A stretch of DNA of 64,000 bases. Origin: Paragemmobacter kunshanensis. Its GTDB lineage: Bacteria; Pseudomonadota; Alphaproteobacteria; Rhodobacterales; Rhodobacteraceae. Each line of letters starts with the position of its first letter. Positions within the stretch are counted from its first letter, which is position 1. This document shows positions 34,924-45,585 of the stretch, piece by piece. The DNA is taken from contig NZ_JAALFE010000007.1 of the NCBI RefSeq assembly GCF_011059185.1, positions 117,515 through 181,514 of the forward strand. The letters are read 5' to 3'. Made by a program: the position numbers and the translations under genes. The notes below the pieces were generated by a model, which saw only the letters and a program-made list of their open reading frames with translations, had not been told where the DNA came from and ran no database searches.

Positions 34924-36309
34924 ATGCAGATGCGTTTGCTGATGGCAGCGGGTGCGATGGGCTTTGCCCTCGCCGCGCTTCCCGCGATGCCGGTTTCGGC
35001 AGAAGTCTTGAAGGTTGTCCGGGGCACCGCCGCGCAGGCGCTCGAGGTGCCGATGAACCGCGCCGTCGTGCTGGAAAGCGATGTTCCCTTCGCCGAACTT
35101 TCGATCGCCAATCCCGGGATCGCCGATATCTCCACCCTGTCGGACCGTTCGATCTATGTGCTGGGCAAGACGCCCGGGCGCACCACGCTGACGCTCTTCA
35201 CCGCCGAGGGCGAGCTGATCACCAATGTCGAGGTGCAGGTCACCACCGACATCGCCGAATTCAAGGAACGGCTGAACCAGATCCTGCCGGGCGAAAAGAT
35301 CGAGGTGCGCACCGCCAATGATGGCATCGTGCTGTCGGGCACCGTTTCCTCGGCCCAGAAACTGGCGCGCGCGCTGGATCTGGCCGAACGCTATGCCGCG
35401 GGCCGGGTGTCGAACCTGATGTCCGTGGGCGGCACGCAGCAGGTGATGCTCAAGGTGCGCTTCGCGGAAATGCAGCGCTCCGTCACCAAGAACCTCTCTT
35501 CCTCGCTGGCCATCTCGGGCACCAATGATGCCGTGGAAACCGGCACCTGGCTGACCGGCTCCAACGGCCTTGGCAACCCCATCACCGTGCGCGAAAACGT
35601 CGTCGGCGCGGGGCTTCTGGGCTTTACCACCGGCTCGCTCCAGATCGGCATCCTGCTCGAGGCGCTGGAGTCGAAGGGCGTCGTGCGCACCCTGGCCGAA
35701 CCCAACCTCACCGCCCTTTCGGGGCAAGAGGCAAAGTTCCTCGCCGGGGGCGAATACCCGATCCCCGTCTCGGATGACGGCACAATCACCGTTGAATACA
35801 AGCCCTTCGGCGTCGAGATGAAATTCACCCCCACCGTGGTGGATGGTGACCTGATCAACCTGCAACTGCAGGCGGCCGTCTCCTCCATCGACGGGACCGT
35901 GACGCAGGAAAGCGACGGCATCCAGCTTGCCGCCTTCAAGCGCCGCGAAACCTCGACCACCGTGGAAATGCGCGATGGCGAAAGCTTTGCCATCGCGGGC
36001 CTTCTGCAGGACGACTTCCGCGATCTGAACGGCCAGGTTCCGTGGCTGGGCGATATCCCGGTTCTGGGCACCCTCTTCCGTTCCGCCGAATACCAGCAGT
36101 CGCAAAGCGAACTCGTCATCATCGTGACGCCCCACCTTGTCTCCCCCACTCGGGGCGAGGCGCTGGCTCTGCCCACGGATCGCGTCAAGCTTCCCACCGA
36201 ACGCGAACTCTTCCTCTTCGGCGAAGTCGGCAAGGCCGCCAGCGGCAGCGCCGCGGGCGAGGTTGCCCGGCAGGATTTCACCGGCTCCTACGGCTATGTG
36301 ATGGAATAG
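34924..36309 (+). CDS. cpaC: Tad pilus outer-membrane secretin CpaC/RcpA
   Basis: 461-residue secretin forming the outer-membrane pore for the Flp pilus. Signal peptide MQMRLLMAAGAMGFALAAL. N-terminal pilus-assembly domain (about 30-105; RAVVLESDVPFAELSIANPG), a BON-like segment, then the secretin domain with EALESKGVVRTLAEPNLTAL, AKFLAGGEYPIPV, FGVEMKFTPTV and VPWLGDIPVLGTLFRS. I use the ATG at 34924, which begins the signal peptide, not the in-frame ATG at 34864. Confidence 0.94.
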   Translation: MQMRLLMAAGAMGFALAALPAMPVSAEVLKVVRGTAAQALEVPMNRAVVLESDVPFAELSIANPGIADISTLSDRSIYVLGKTPGRTTLTLFTAEGELITNVEVQVTTDIAEFKERLNQILPGEKIEVRTANDGIVLSGTVSSAQKLARALDLAERYAAGRVSNLMSVGGTQQVMLKVRFAEMQRSVTKNLSSSLAISGTNDAVETGTWLTGSNGLGNPITVRENVVGAGLLGFTTGSLQIGILLEALESKGVVRTLAEPNLTALSGQEAKFLAGGEYPIPVSDDGTITVEYKPFGVEMKFTPTVVDGDLINLQLQAAVSSIDGTVTQESDGIQLAAFKRRETSTTVEMRDGESFAIAGLLQDDFRDLNGQVPWLGDIPVLGTLFRSAEYQQSQSELVIIVTPHLVSPTRGEALALPTDRVKLPTERELFLFGEVGKAASGSAAGEVARQDFTGSYGYVME

Positions 36310-36319
36310 GGGACTGGCC

Positions 36320-36976
36320 ATGAAAACCGCGACCCTTGCCTTCTCCGCCCTGTCGCTGCTGGCGCTGGCTGCCTGCAGCGATCAGATCATCGGCGCCTCT
36401 GTCGATGAAGGCGGCTTTGGCAATCCCACGATGAACAACTATCTGGTCCAGACCGGCCAGATCAATCCGGTGCAGATGCTGGGCGAACGCTTCGCCCGCG
36501 AGGTGCCCACCACCATCACCTTCCCCTTCAACAGCGCCCAGCTCACGCCCGAGGCGCGCGCCGCGCTCGACGTGCAGGCCAATTTCATCCGCCAGTTCCC
36601 CGAAGTGCGCTTCTCGGTCTATGGCCATACCGATCTGGTCGGCTCCAATGCCTATAACAAGCGGCTGGGTCAGCGCCGGGCCGAGGCGGTCGTTGCCTAT
36701 TTCGCCGCCCGCGGCATCGCCCGCGCGCGGCTCAAGGCGCTGGTTTCCTTCGGCGAAACGCGCCCCGTCATCGCCACCCCCGGCCCCGAGGAACAGAACC
36801 GCCGCACCGTGACCGAGGTGTCGGGCTTCCTCGCCCGCCATCCCACGATCCTCGACGGCAAATATGCCGAGGTGATCTACCGCGAATACATCAAGAGCGC
36901 GGTCCCCGCCCCTTCCGTCGTTGCAGCACCACCCGCAGGCGGTGCCCCGGGCGGCGCGGCAGCCCCGGCCCCCTGA
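36320..36976 (+). CDS. OmpA-family lipoprotein of the Tad locus
   Basis: 218-residue lipoprotein with lipobox LALAAC (Cys at about residue 19). The OmpA C-terminal peptidoglycan-binding domain spans about 65-160 (ITFPFNSAQLTPEARAALD, YGHTDLVGSNAYNKRLGQRR). The tail is alanine/proline-rich. It probably sits in the outer membrane and ties the CpaC secretin to the cell wall, a role suggested by position ten bases after cpaC. Equivalent genes occur in several alphaproteobacterial Tad loci. Confidence 0.85.
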   Translation: MKTATLAFSALSLLALAACSDQIIGASVDEGGFGNPTMNNYLVQTGQINPVQMLGERFAREVPTTITFPFNSAQLTPEARAALDVQANFIRQFPEVRFSVYGHTDLVGSNAYNKRLGQRRAEAVVAYFAARGIARARLKALVSFGETRPVIATPGPEEQNRRTVTEVSGFLARHPTILDGKYAEVIYREYIKSAVPAPSVVAAPPAGGAPGGAAAPAP

Positions 36977-37004
36977 CAGGCCGCGGCACCGACACGGCTT
37001 TTCC

Positions 37005-37035
37005 GGGGCGGGGTCGCAGCAATGCGCCCCGCCCC
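37005..37035 (+). terminator. GNRA-capped hairpin between the OmpA gene and cpaE
   Basis: GGGGCGGGG (37005-37013) pairs with CCCCGCCCC (37027-37035). Inside, CGCA/TGCG closes a GCAA tetraloop, with one bulged T. It is 28 bases after the stop. The rest of the 319-bp gap (36977-37295) shows no gene; a separate promoter for cpaE is likely within it. Confidence 0.55.
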
Positions 37036-37295
37036 AGACCTTTCCAGCCGTCCCGCCAAATGGACCGCTGGCCGCGACACTCTCGGCCTTGCCCGGTTAA
37101 AGTCGCCAGATTTCAAACAATCACGCCTTTCTAGCCCAAGAATCGCCACCATTGCCCCCCAGCTTTTGCCGTGACTGGGAACAATCTCACGGCAAGGGTG
37201 CCGTGCGGGGATGACCGGTGGCGCGCTGCCCGCTCCTTGTTCGGAACGGGCCAGGGCCGCCATCGCCACTTCCCGACTAGAAGGACGAACAGGCG

Positions 37296-38600
37296 ATGAG
37301 CACTGCTGCCAACATGATGCCCGATCCGGCGCCGATTCTGGCCTGCACCATCTCGCGGGATATCCAGAATTTCGATCTGCTGATCGACGACATGGAACTC
37401 GAACTCGGCGAAGCCTGGGGCGACCTCACCTTCGAGGATGCCCGCGAATTCCTCGCCCAACCCGATGCCGCCAGCCTCGAATTCGTGGCCATCGCCGTCA
37501 ATGGCGAGGATGAGGGCGATCTGTCCGGCATCACCGAGGTGATCCGCGCCGCCACCCAGCGCCATATCAAGGTGATCCTCATCGCCGACCAGATCAGCCC
37601 CGCCGGGCTGCATCAGCTGCTTCGCCTGGGGGCCGATGATTTCGTGCCCTATCCCCTGCCCGACGGCGCGCTGAAAGAGGCGATCGAACGCATCCGCAAG
37701 TCCGGCCAGGCCCAGCCTGCCCCGGCCCAGGCCACCGCTGCCCCGGCGGCCACCGTCACCCATCTGCATCCGGTTCCCGACGCGGCCCCCCCGGCCCCCA
37801 GCTTCAAGGCCAAGGGCGATCGCGATGGCGTCGTGCTGCCCGTCCATGGCCTTTCGGGCGGCTCGGGTGCCTCCACCTTCGCGGCCAACCTCGCCTGGGA
37901 ACTCGCCACCATCGACAAGGCCGAAGCCCCGCGCGTCTGCCTGCTGGATTTCGATTTCCAATATGGCTCGGTCGCCACCTATCTCGACCTGCCGCGCAAG
38001 GAAGCCGTGTTCGAACTGCTCTCCGACACGGCCGCCGCCGACAGCGATGCCTTCCTCGATGCCATGCTGACCTATGAGGAAAAGCTCCACGTCCTCACCG
38101 CGCCGGCCGACATGCTGCCGCTGGATATCGTGGCGCCCGAGGACATCGCCCGAATCATCGACATGGCGCAGACGAATTTCGATTTCGTCATCATCGACAT
38201 GCCCAAGACCATCGTCGCCTGGACGGAAACCGTCCTCAGCCGCGCGCATGTCTATTTCGCGATGATGGATCTCGACCTGCGCTCCGCGCAGAACGTGCTG
38301 CGCCTTGTCCGGGCGCTGAAGGCGGAAACGCTGCCGCATGAAAAACTCCGCTACGTCCTCAACCGCGCCCCGAAATTCACCGACCTCTCTGCCAAGAGCC
38401 GGGTGAAGCGCATGTCCGAAAGCCTCGACATCCGGCTCGAGGTGCAGATCCCGGACGGCGGGCCGCAGGTGACCCAGGCGAATGACCACGGTCATCCCCT
38501 GGCCACCAGCGCGCCGAAGAATGCGGTGCGCAAGGAAATCCAGAAACTCGCCAAATCGCTGCACGACCTGAACCGCGCCGTCGAAACCGGCCGCAAGTAA
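37296..38600 (+). CDS. cpaE: Tad pilus localisation ATPase CpaE/TadZ
   Basis: 434-residue protein with an N-terminal receiver-like domain (about 1-135) and a ParA/MinD-type ATPase domain (about 165-400). The deviant Walker A is LSGGSGASTFAAN, Walker B-like FVIIDMPKTIV, and LLDFDFQYGSVATYLDLP precedes it. A proline/alanine-rich linker joins the domains. TadZ proteins recruit the Tad machine to its cellular site. It is the first gene after the internal hairpin and probably heads a second transcription unit, cpaE-cpaF-tadB-tadC. Confidence 0.92.
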   Translation: MSTAANMMPDPAPILACTISRDIQNFDLLIDDMELELGEAWGDLTFEDAREFLAQPDAASLEFVAIAVNGEDEGDLSGITEVIRAATQRHIKVILIADQISPAGLHQLLRLGADDFVPYPLPDGALKEAIERIRKSGQAQPAPAQATAAPAATVTHLHPVPDAAPPAPSFKAKGDRDGVVLPVHGLSGGSGASTFAANLAWELATIDKAEAPRVCLLDFDFQYGSVATYLDLPRKEAVFELLSDTAAADSDAFLDAMLTYEEKLHVLTAPADMLPLDIVAPEDIARIIDMAQTNFDFVIIDMPKTIVAWTETVLSRAHVYFAMMDLDLRSAQNVLRLVRALKAETLPHEKLRYVLNRAPKFTDLSAKSRVKRMSESLDIRLEVQIPDGGPQVTQANDHGHPLATSAPKNAVRKEIQKLAKSLHDLNRAVETGRK

Positions 38601-38641
38601 ACGTCACCTGATCGGACTGCCTGGCCTGGGGGGCCTCTTCG

Positions 38642-40141
<1,500 letters not shown>

Positions 40142-40156
40142 TCAGGCCCGTCCATC

Positions 40157-41125
40157 ATGGAATTCAGTGCAGCCCCCGTCATCTACATCCTGATCTTCGT
40201 GGCCGTCGTGGTCCTGGTCGAGGGCCTGTATCTGACCGTCTTCGGCAAGTCGATCAGCCTCAATTCCCGCGTCAGCCGCCGCCTTGCGCTTCTGGAAAAG
40301 AACCAGAACCGCGAACAGGTGCTGGAACAGCTCCGCAAGGAAATGTCCCAGCACATGAATGCAAAGGGCATCCCGCTCTACAAGATCCTCGCCTCCAAGG
40401 CGCAAAAGGCCAATATCGCCTTCTCGCCCCAGCAACTCATCGGGATCATGGGCCTGCTCGCGGCCTTCGCCTATGTCGGCCTGACCCTCGGCACCGCGGC
40501 CGAAACCACCGTGCGCATCGGCCTTTCCGTCGTCATGGGCGTGGGCGGCGTCTATGTCTGGGTTTCGCGCAAGGCGAAAAAGCGCATGTCGCTCCTGGAA
40601 GAACAGCTTCCCGACGCGGTGGAACTCATGGTCCGGTCGCTGCGCGTGGGCCATCCCTTCTCGGCCGCCGTCGCCATCGTCTCGAAAGAGGTGGCCGATC
40701 CGCTCGGCACCGAATTCGGCCTGATCGCGGACGAGGCCACCTATGGCCGCGACATCTCCGAAAGCCTGCGCGCCTTCGCCAACCGGATGGACAACCAGGA
40801 TCTCCACTTCCTCGCCGTGGCCGTCTCGATCCAGCAGCAGTCGGGCGGCAACCTTGCCGAAATCCTTGACGGTCTGGCCAAGGTGATCCGCGCCCGGTTC
40901 AAGCTCTTCCGCCGCGTCCGCGCCATCACGGCCGAGGCGAAATGGTCCGGCATGTTCCTTTCCGGCTTCCCCATCGCGGCGCTTCTGATGATCCAGATGC
41001 TCAAGCCCGACTATTATGACGGGGTCAAGGAAACCGACATGTTCGTTCCCGCCGCCCTCGGCGTCGCGGCCTTCCTCGTCGTCAACGTGATCTTCATGAA
41101 GATCATGGTCAACATCAAGGTCTGA
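40157..41125 (+). CDS. tadB: Tad inner-membrane platform protein TadB
   Basis: 322-residue integral membrane protein with a T2SSF (GspF-like) domain (about 160-290; VELMVRSLRVGHPFSAAVA, GNLAEILDGLAKVIRARFK) and hydrophobic segments at the N-terminus (about 5-27), at 95-130 and at the C-terminus. Together with TadC it forms the platform on which CpaF acts. Sixteen bases separate it from cpaF. Confidence 0.93.
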   Translation: MEFSAAPVIYILIFVAVVVLVEGLYLTVFGKSISLNSRVSRRLALLEKNQNREQVLEQLRKEMSQHMNAKGIPLYKILASKAQKANIAFSPQQLIGIMGLLAAFAYVGLTLGTAAETTVRIGLSVVMGVGGVYVWVSRKAKKRMSLLEEQLPDAVELMVRSLRVGHPFSAAVAIVSKEVADPLGTEFGLIADEATYGRDISESLRAFANRMDNQDLHFLAVAVSIQQQSGGNLAEILDGLAKVIRARFKLFRRVRAITAEAKWSGMFLSGFPIAALLMIQMLKPDYYDGVKETDMFVPAALGVAAFLVVNVIFMKIMVNIKV

Positions 41126-41130
41126 CCCCC

Positions 41131-42111
41131 ATGCTTACCGCCGTGAACGATTTCATCGTCGCCCGCATGGGTGAGACCGGCCCGCTTCTGGTGATCGGCG
41201 GCCTTGGCCTGATGCTGATCCTTGTCACCCTGCCCTTCCTTCTGAAGAAAGAGCCGGAACCCTTCGACAAGCTCAAGCAGCAGACCCGCCCGCAGGCCCG
41301 CAGCGCTGCCGCCGACTCGCGCGAAGGCGCCCTGCGCCGCGCCTCCGACCGCAACGACAAGCTCAACAAGTTCGCCCATTTCCTGGAACCCCAGGACAAG
41401 GAACAGATGTCCGCCGCGCGGCTCAAGATGATGCGCGCGGGCTATCGCGGCAAGAACTCGGTCCGCATGTTCCATGCGATGCAGTTCCTGCTGGGCTTCG
41501 GCCTGCTGCTTGTCGGCATGGTCTACACCTTCTTCGTCAGCCGCACCCAGGCGCTCGACATGCAGGATATCGCGCTGTCGGTCCTGATGCCGGCGGCGGC
41601 GGGCTATTACCTGCCCACCTACTGGGTGCAGCGCCGCCTGCAGACCCGCCAGATCGCCATCACCGAAGGCTTTCCCGATGCGCTCGACATGATGCTTGTC
41701 TGCGTCGAGGCGGGCCAGTCGCTCGATCAGTCCATCGCCCGCGTGGCCAAGGAAATCGGCGGTGCCTATCCCGAACTGGCCGAGGAATTCGAAATCGTCA
41801 GCCAGGAAGTCCGCGCCGGCAAGGAACGCGTCGCCGTCATGCGCGACATGGCCGAACGCGTCGGCCTGCCCGACATCACCTCCTTCGTCACCACGATGAT
41901 CCAGTCCGCCACCTTCGGCACCTCGATCGCCGAGGCCCTGCGCGTCTATTCGAACGAAATGCGTGACAAGCGCGTGATGCGCGCCGAAGAAAAGGCAAAC
42001 ACCTTGCCCACGAAGCTGACCCTCGGCACAATGCTCTTTACCGTGCCGCCCTTGATGGTGATCCTGATCGGGCCATCCATCCACGGCGTGATGAAGGCAT
42101 TCGGAGGCTGA
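41131..42111 (+). CDS. tadC: Tad inner-membrane platform protein TadC
   Basis: 326-residue partner of TadB, with a T2SSF domain at about 175-300 (FPDALDMMLVCVEAGQSLDQ, MAERVGLPDITSFVTTMIQS, RAEEKANTLPTKL) and hydrophobic segments near 17-35, 125-165 and the C-terminus. Five bases separate it from tadB, consistent with co-translation. Confidence 0.93.
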   Translation: MLTAVNDFIVARMGETGPLLVIGGLGLMLILVTLPFLLKKEPEPFDKLKQQTRPQARSAAADSREGALRRASDRNDKLNKFAHFLEPQDKEQMSAARLKMMRAGYRGKNSVRMFHAMQFLLGFGLLLVGMVYTFFVSRTQALDMQDIALSVLMPAAAGYYLPTYWVQRRLQTRQIAITEGFPDALDMMLVCVEAGQSLDQSIARVAKEIGGAYPELAEEFEIVSQEVRAGKERVAVMRDMAERVGLPDITSFVTTMIQSATFGTSIAEALRVYSNEMRDKRVMRAEEKANTLPTKLTLGTMLFTVPPLMVILIGPSIHGVMKAFGG

Positions 42112-42129
42112 GGCCAGGGTGAACCCGAA

Positions 42130-42690
42130 GTGAGATTGCGCATATCCGGGGCCTGTCTGGCCCTCGCCCTTCTGGCCGCCTGTCAATCAGGCGGCCTTGG
42201 CGCATCCGATGGGCGCACCCCGCCCGGCGTGGACAGCCGCGCCGAAGGCGAGGATGGGCTGATCGTCGGCCACCGCCTGATGGAGGCGGGCGAATACGAA
42301 CTCGCGCTCAAGGCCTATATGCGCGCGGCGGGCGAGGTGGGGGTGAATTCCGATGTCCTCTCCGCCATCGGATCGGCCAACCTGCGGCTGGGCCGTCTGG
42401 GCCAGGCCGAACAGATCCTGCGCCAGGCCCTGAAGGAAGATCCCACCTTCGTGCCCGCGCTGAACAATCTGGGCGTCGTCCTTATGGAACAGGGCAAACC
42501 GGCCGAGGCGCGGGTGATCTTCCAGCAGGCCTATGCCCTCGACAGTGGCCAATCGGACTCCATCCGCGAAAATCTGCGCCTCGCTATCGCGCAAAGCGCG
42601 CCAAGCGTGTATGATGGACCGCAAGAAGAACCGAATTTCTCCCTCGTGCGGCGGGGTCAGGGCCAGTTCGTCCTGCTCTCGCAGCTCTAG
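42130..42690 (+). CDS. tadD: TadD-like TPR lipoprotein
   Basis: 186-residue lipoprotein starting at a GTG codon (42130). The signal MRLRISGACLALALLAAC ends in the lipobox with Cys18. Two to three TPR-like helix pairs follow (about 60-150; NLRLGRLGQAEQILRQALKE, NNLGVVLMEQGKPAEARVIF). TadD lipoproteins help localise the secretin. An ATG start is not available without losing the signal peptide. Confidence 0.82.
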   Translation: MRLRISGACLALALLAACQSGGLGASDGRTPPGVDSRAEGEDGLIVGHRLMEAGEYELALKAYMRAAGEVGVNSDVLSAIGSANLRLGRLGQAEQILRQALKEDPTFVPALNNLGVVLMEQGKPAEARVIFQQAYALDSGQSDSIRENLRLAIAQSAPSVYDGPQEEPNFSLVRRGQGQFVLLSQL

Positions 42691-42725
42691 GGCCAAGGGA
42701 TCGAGCAGCAAAAGGACGCAGCAAC

Positions 42726-43571
42726 ATGCGCCACCCCGTCTTTGTCGCCCTGTGCCTCACCGGCACGGTGGCACTCTCCGCCTGTCAGAAATCCTCGGAT
42801 GCCGAGGTGCAGCGCGCCATCCAAAGCGTCAATGTCATCGACGAGACGAACCTCAACGACATCATGCTCACCGTGGGCGACCCGAACGAGGCGGTGGCCT
42901 ATTTCACCAAGGCCGTCTCGGGCCAGCCCGACCGTGTCGATCTCAAGCGCGGCCTTGGCAAATCGCTGATCCGCGCCAACCGCGCGCCCGAGGCGGTGAC
43001 CGTCTGGTCCAACATCGCCAATTCCCCCGAAGGCACGCCCGATGATCGCGTGGCCCTTGCCGATGCGCTGATCCGCACCAACGAATGGGACAAGGCCGCC
43101 GCCGAACTGAACCGCATTCCCCCCACCCACGAAACCTTCGAACGCTACCGGCTCGAGGCGATGGTCGCCGACAGCCGCAAGGACTGGAAGAAGGCCGACA
43201 GCTTCTATGAAATCGCCGCCGGGATGACGACGAAACCCGCGGGCGTCTACAACAACTGGGGCTTCTCCAAGCTCAGCCGTGAGGATTTCTCGGGGGCCGA
43301 ACGGCTTTTCACCCAGGCGCTGACCTTCGATCCCACCCTCTTCACCGCCAAGAACAACCTCGTCATGGCCCGCGGCGCGCAGCGCAAATACGATCTGCCC
43401 GTGGTCCAGATGAACCAGACGGAAAAGGCGGAACTGATCTATACCCTCGCGCTCACCGCCATCAAGAAGGGCGATGTCGCCGTGGGCAAGGCGCTCTTGC
43501 AGGATGCCATCTCCACCCATCCCCAGCATTTCGAGGCCGCCGTCCGCAGCCTTGCCGCGCTCGAGGCCTGA
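42726..43571 (+). CDS. Second TPR lipoprotein of the Tad locus
   Basis: 281-residue lipoprotein with signal MRHPVFVALCLTGTVALSAC (Cys20) and several TPR units (about 55-260; EAVAYFTKAVSGQPDRVDL, NNWGFSKLSREDFSGAERLF, AVGKALLQDAISTHPQHFEA). Its arrangement is like TadD and it probably acts at the outer membrane. The presence of two TPR lipoproteins in series suggests division of labour, which is an inference. Confidence 0.82.
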   Translation: MRHPVFVALCLTGTVALSACQKSSDAEVQRAIQSVNVIDETNLNDIMLTVGDPNEAVAYFTKAVSGQPDRVDLKRGLGKSLIRANRAPEAVTVWSNIANSPEGTPDDRVALADALIRTNEWDKAAAELNRIPPTHETFERYRLEAMVADSRKDWKKADSFYEIAAGMTTKPAGVYNNWGFSKLSREDFSGAERLFTQALTFDPTLFTAKNNLVMARGAQRKYDLPVVQMNQTEKAELIYTLALTAIKKGDVAVGKALLQDAISTHPQHFEAAVRSLAALEA

Positions 43572-43577
43572 TCCCCG

Positions 43578-44084
43578 ATGCGCGTGGAAGACCTGCCCTC
43601 GCTCTGGTCCGCCCTTTGGTTCATCCTGCCCGTCCTCGCCATCGGCCTCTGGGTCGCCTGGTCGGACATGAAGTTCATGAAGATCCCCAACACCGCCGTT
43701 CTGGCGCTGGCGGCGGTCTTCCTCGTCATCGGCCCCATCGCCCTGCCCTTCGACAGCTATCTCTGGGGTCTGGCACTGGGGGCGATCACGCTGGTGGCGG
43801 GCTTCATCGCCTCCAGCCTGCGCATTGTCGGGGCGGGGGATGCGAAATTCGCCGCCGCCATGGCCCCCTTCTTCGCGGAATCGAGCCCGGCCCTGATCTT
43901 CACCCTCTATGCCGGCTGCCTGCTGGCCGCCTTCGGCGCGCATCGCGGCATGCGCCTTGTCACGCCCTTCCGCAGCGCCACCGCCGACTGGGCCAGCTGG
44001 ACGCATCGCAAGTTTCCCATGGGGCTGGCGCTGTCGGGCACGATTGTCTTCTATTTTCTGCTGGGCCTCCTCAGATCTGCCTGA
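43578..44084 (+). CDS. cpaA: Prepilin peptidase CpaA/TadV
   Basis: 168-residue A24-family aspartic peptidase of the inner membrane that cleaves Flp prepilins after the leader glycine. Catalytic aspartates are visible in AWSDMKFMKIPN (about residue 30) and the GxGD motif VGAGDAKF (about residue 87). Four to five hydrophobic segments. It lies six bases after the second TPR lipoprotein. Confidence 0.93.
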   Translation: MRVEDLPSLWSALWFILPVLAIGLWVAWSDMKFMKIPNTAVLALAAVFLVIGPIALPFDSYLWGLALGAITLVAGFIASSLRIVGAGDAKFAAAMAPFFAESSPALIFTLYAGCLLAAFGAHRGMRLVTPFRSATADWASWTHRKFPMGLALSGTIVFYFLLGLLRSA

Positions 44085-44152
44085 ATTTCTCCATGAATGA
44101 CGGCTAATCCGGTCGCCAAGATGGATCCCAGCCCGACCGGAGATTTGCAGGC

Positions 44153-45496
44153 ATGAACGCCCCGTCCGCTTCGCTTTCCGCCCTGCCGACAGAGCCCGCC
44201 GCCGGCGTGACCCCGCCGCCGCAGCCCCGCAGCCTTGCCGAAACCGGCCTGTCGCCCGTGCTGCTGCGCGACCTGCTGCTCAAGACCATGTTCCGGATGA
44301 ACCTGGAATATGTCTCCGACATCTCGCGCGTCATCGCCCTGCCGCTGACCCTCGTTCAGGAAATGATCGACGCCGCCCGCGGCCAGCGCTTCATCGAGGC
44401 GACGGGCACGCTCCACGCCACCTCGGGCAGCGAGATGGGCTATCAGCTGACCGATGCCGGCAAGGCCCGCGCGCTGGATGCGCTGTCGCAATCCGAATAT
44501 TACGGCGCGGCGCCCGTCCCGCTCGACAAATACAAGGATCAGGTGAAACGCCAGTCGGTCCGCAACATCACCCTGACCCGGCAGGAACTGCTCAAGGGCA
44601 TGGGCCACCTGATCCTGCCGCCCGACCTGATCGACAATCTCGGCCCCGCCGTCTCGTCGGGCCGGTCCATCCTGATGTATGGCCCGCCCGGCAACGGGAA
44701 ATCCTCCATCTCGAACGGCATCCGCGATGCCTTGGGCGACAAGATCTATGTCCCCCGCGCCATCGAATATTCCGGCCAGATCATCACGGTCTATGACCCG
44801 ATCGTCCATTCCGCCGCCGAAGAACAGACCGACGACCCGAACTCCCTGCGCCGCGCCGGCAACCGCTTCGACGCCCGCTACGTGCGCTGCGAACGCCCCA
44901 CCGTGATCACGGGCGGCGAACTCACGCTCGACATGCTCGACCTGAAATACAACCCCACCGCCCGTACCTACAACGCCTCCCTGCAGCTCAAGGCCACCGG
45001 CGGCATCTTCATCATCGACGACCTTGGTCGCCAATCCGAACCGCCGCAGAAGATCGTCAACCGCTGGATCGTGCCGCTGGAAGAAAGCCGCGACATCCTT
45101 GCCCTGCAATCGGGCGAGAAATTCACGGTGCCCTTCGACACGCTGGTGATCTTTTCCACCAACTTCCACCCGAACGAGATCTTCGACGGCGCGGCCCTGC
45201 GGCGGATCTTCTTCAAGATCAAGATCGACGGCCCCAATCAGGAAAACTTCCTGAAGATCTTCGCGCTGGTCGCCCGCAAGAAGAAGATGCCGCTGGACGA
45301 AAAGGCGCTCGTCCATCTCCTGAAGGTCAAATACCCCACCATCAACAACAACTACGCCAACTACCAGCCGGTCTTCCTGATCGACCAGATGATCGCCATC
45401 TGCGAATTCGAGGGCATCCCCTATCAGATGACCCCCGACCTGATCGACCGCGCCTGGGCCAACATGTTCGTCCGCGACGAGAAGATCGCCAAGTAA
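44153..45496 (+). CDS. AAA+ ATPase of unknown function in the Tad locus
   Basis: 447-residue cytosolic protein with no signal or membrane segment. The N-terminal 150 residues look like a helical/winged-helix module (LLRDLLLKTMFRMNLEYVSD; YQLTDAGKARALDALSQSEY). A AAA+ core follows: Walker A MYGPPGNGKSSISNGI (about 180-195), Walker B GIFIIDDLGRQ, sensor-1-like VIFSTNFHPNEIF and an arginine pair ALRRIFFKIKI. It lies 69 bases after the peptidase, in the same direction. It is not one of the classical Tad proteins. A regulatory or remodelling role in pilus assembly is inferred only from position. Confidence 0.75.
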   Translation: MNAPSASLSALPTEPAAGVTPPPQPRSLAETGLSPVLLRDLLLKTMFRMNLEYVSDISRVIALPLTLVQEMIDAARGQRFIEATGTLHATSGSEMGYQLTDAGKARALDALSQSEYYGAAPVPLDKYKDQVKRQSVRNITLTRQELLKGMGHLILPPDLIDNLGPAVSSGRSILMYGPPGNGKSSISNGIRDALGDKIYVPRAIEYSGQIITVYDPIVHSAAEEQTDDPNSLRRAGNRFDARYVRCERPTVITGGELTLDMLDLKYNPTARTYNASLQLKATGGIFIIDDLGRQSEPPQKIVNRWIVPLEESRDILALQSGEKFTVPFDTLVIFSTNFHPNEIFDGAALRRIFFKIKIDGPNQENFLKIFALVARKKKMPLDEKALVHLLKVKYPTINNNYANYQPVFLIDQMIAICEFEGIPYQMTPDLIDRAWANMFVRDEKIAK

Positions 45497-45528
45497 TCGG
45501 ACGCCTTGCGCTGGTTGCGGCTGCGGGA

Positions 45529-45580
45529 CCGGGGGTTTCACACCCCCGGACCCCCGTGGGATATTTTCAAACAGATGAAG
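45529..45580. repeat. Gene-end hairpin plus extragenic element (copy 1)
   Basis: CCGGGGGT/ACCCCCGG (45529-45536 with 45542-45549) is followed by GACCCCCGT and then GGGATATTTTCAAACAG-ATGAAG (45558-45580). It lies between convergent genes. The ATGAAG-ended segment is related, in this orientation, to elements at 48943, 51800, 57729, 57758 and 62991. Confidence 0.65.
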
Positions 45581-45585
45581 CAGGC

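Noticed and set aside
34918..36321. 467-codon minus-strand frame
   Set aside because: Antisense to the secretin gene cpaC, without domains.
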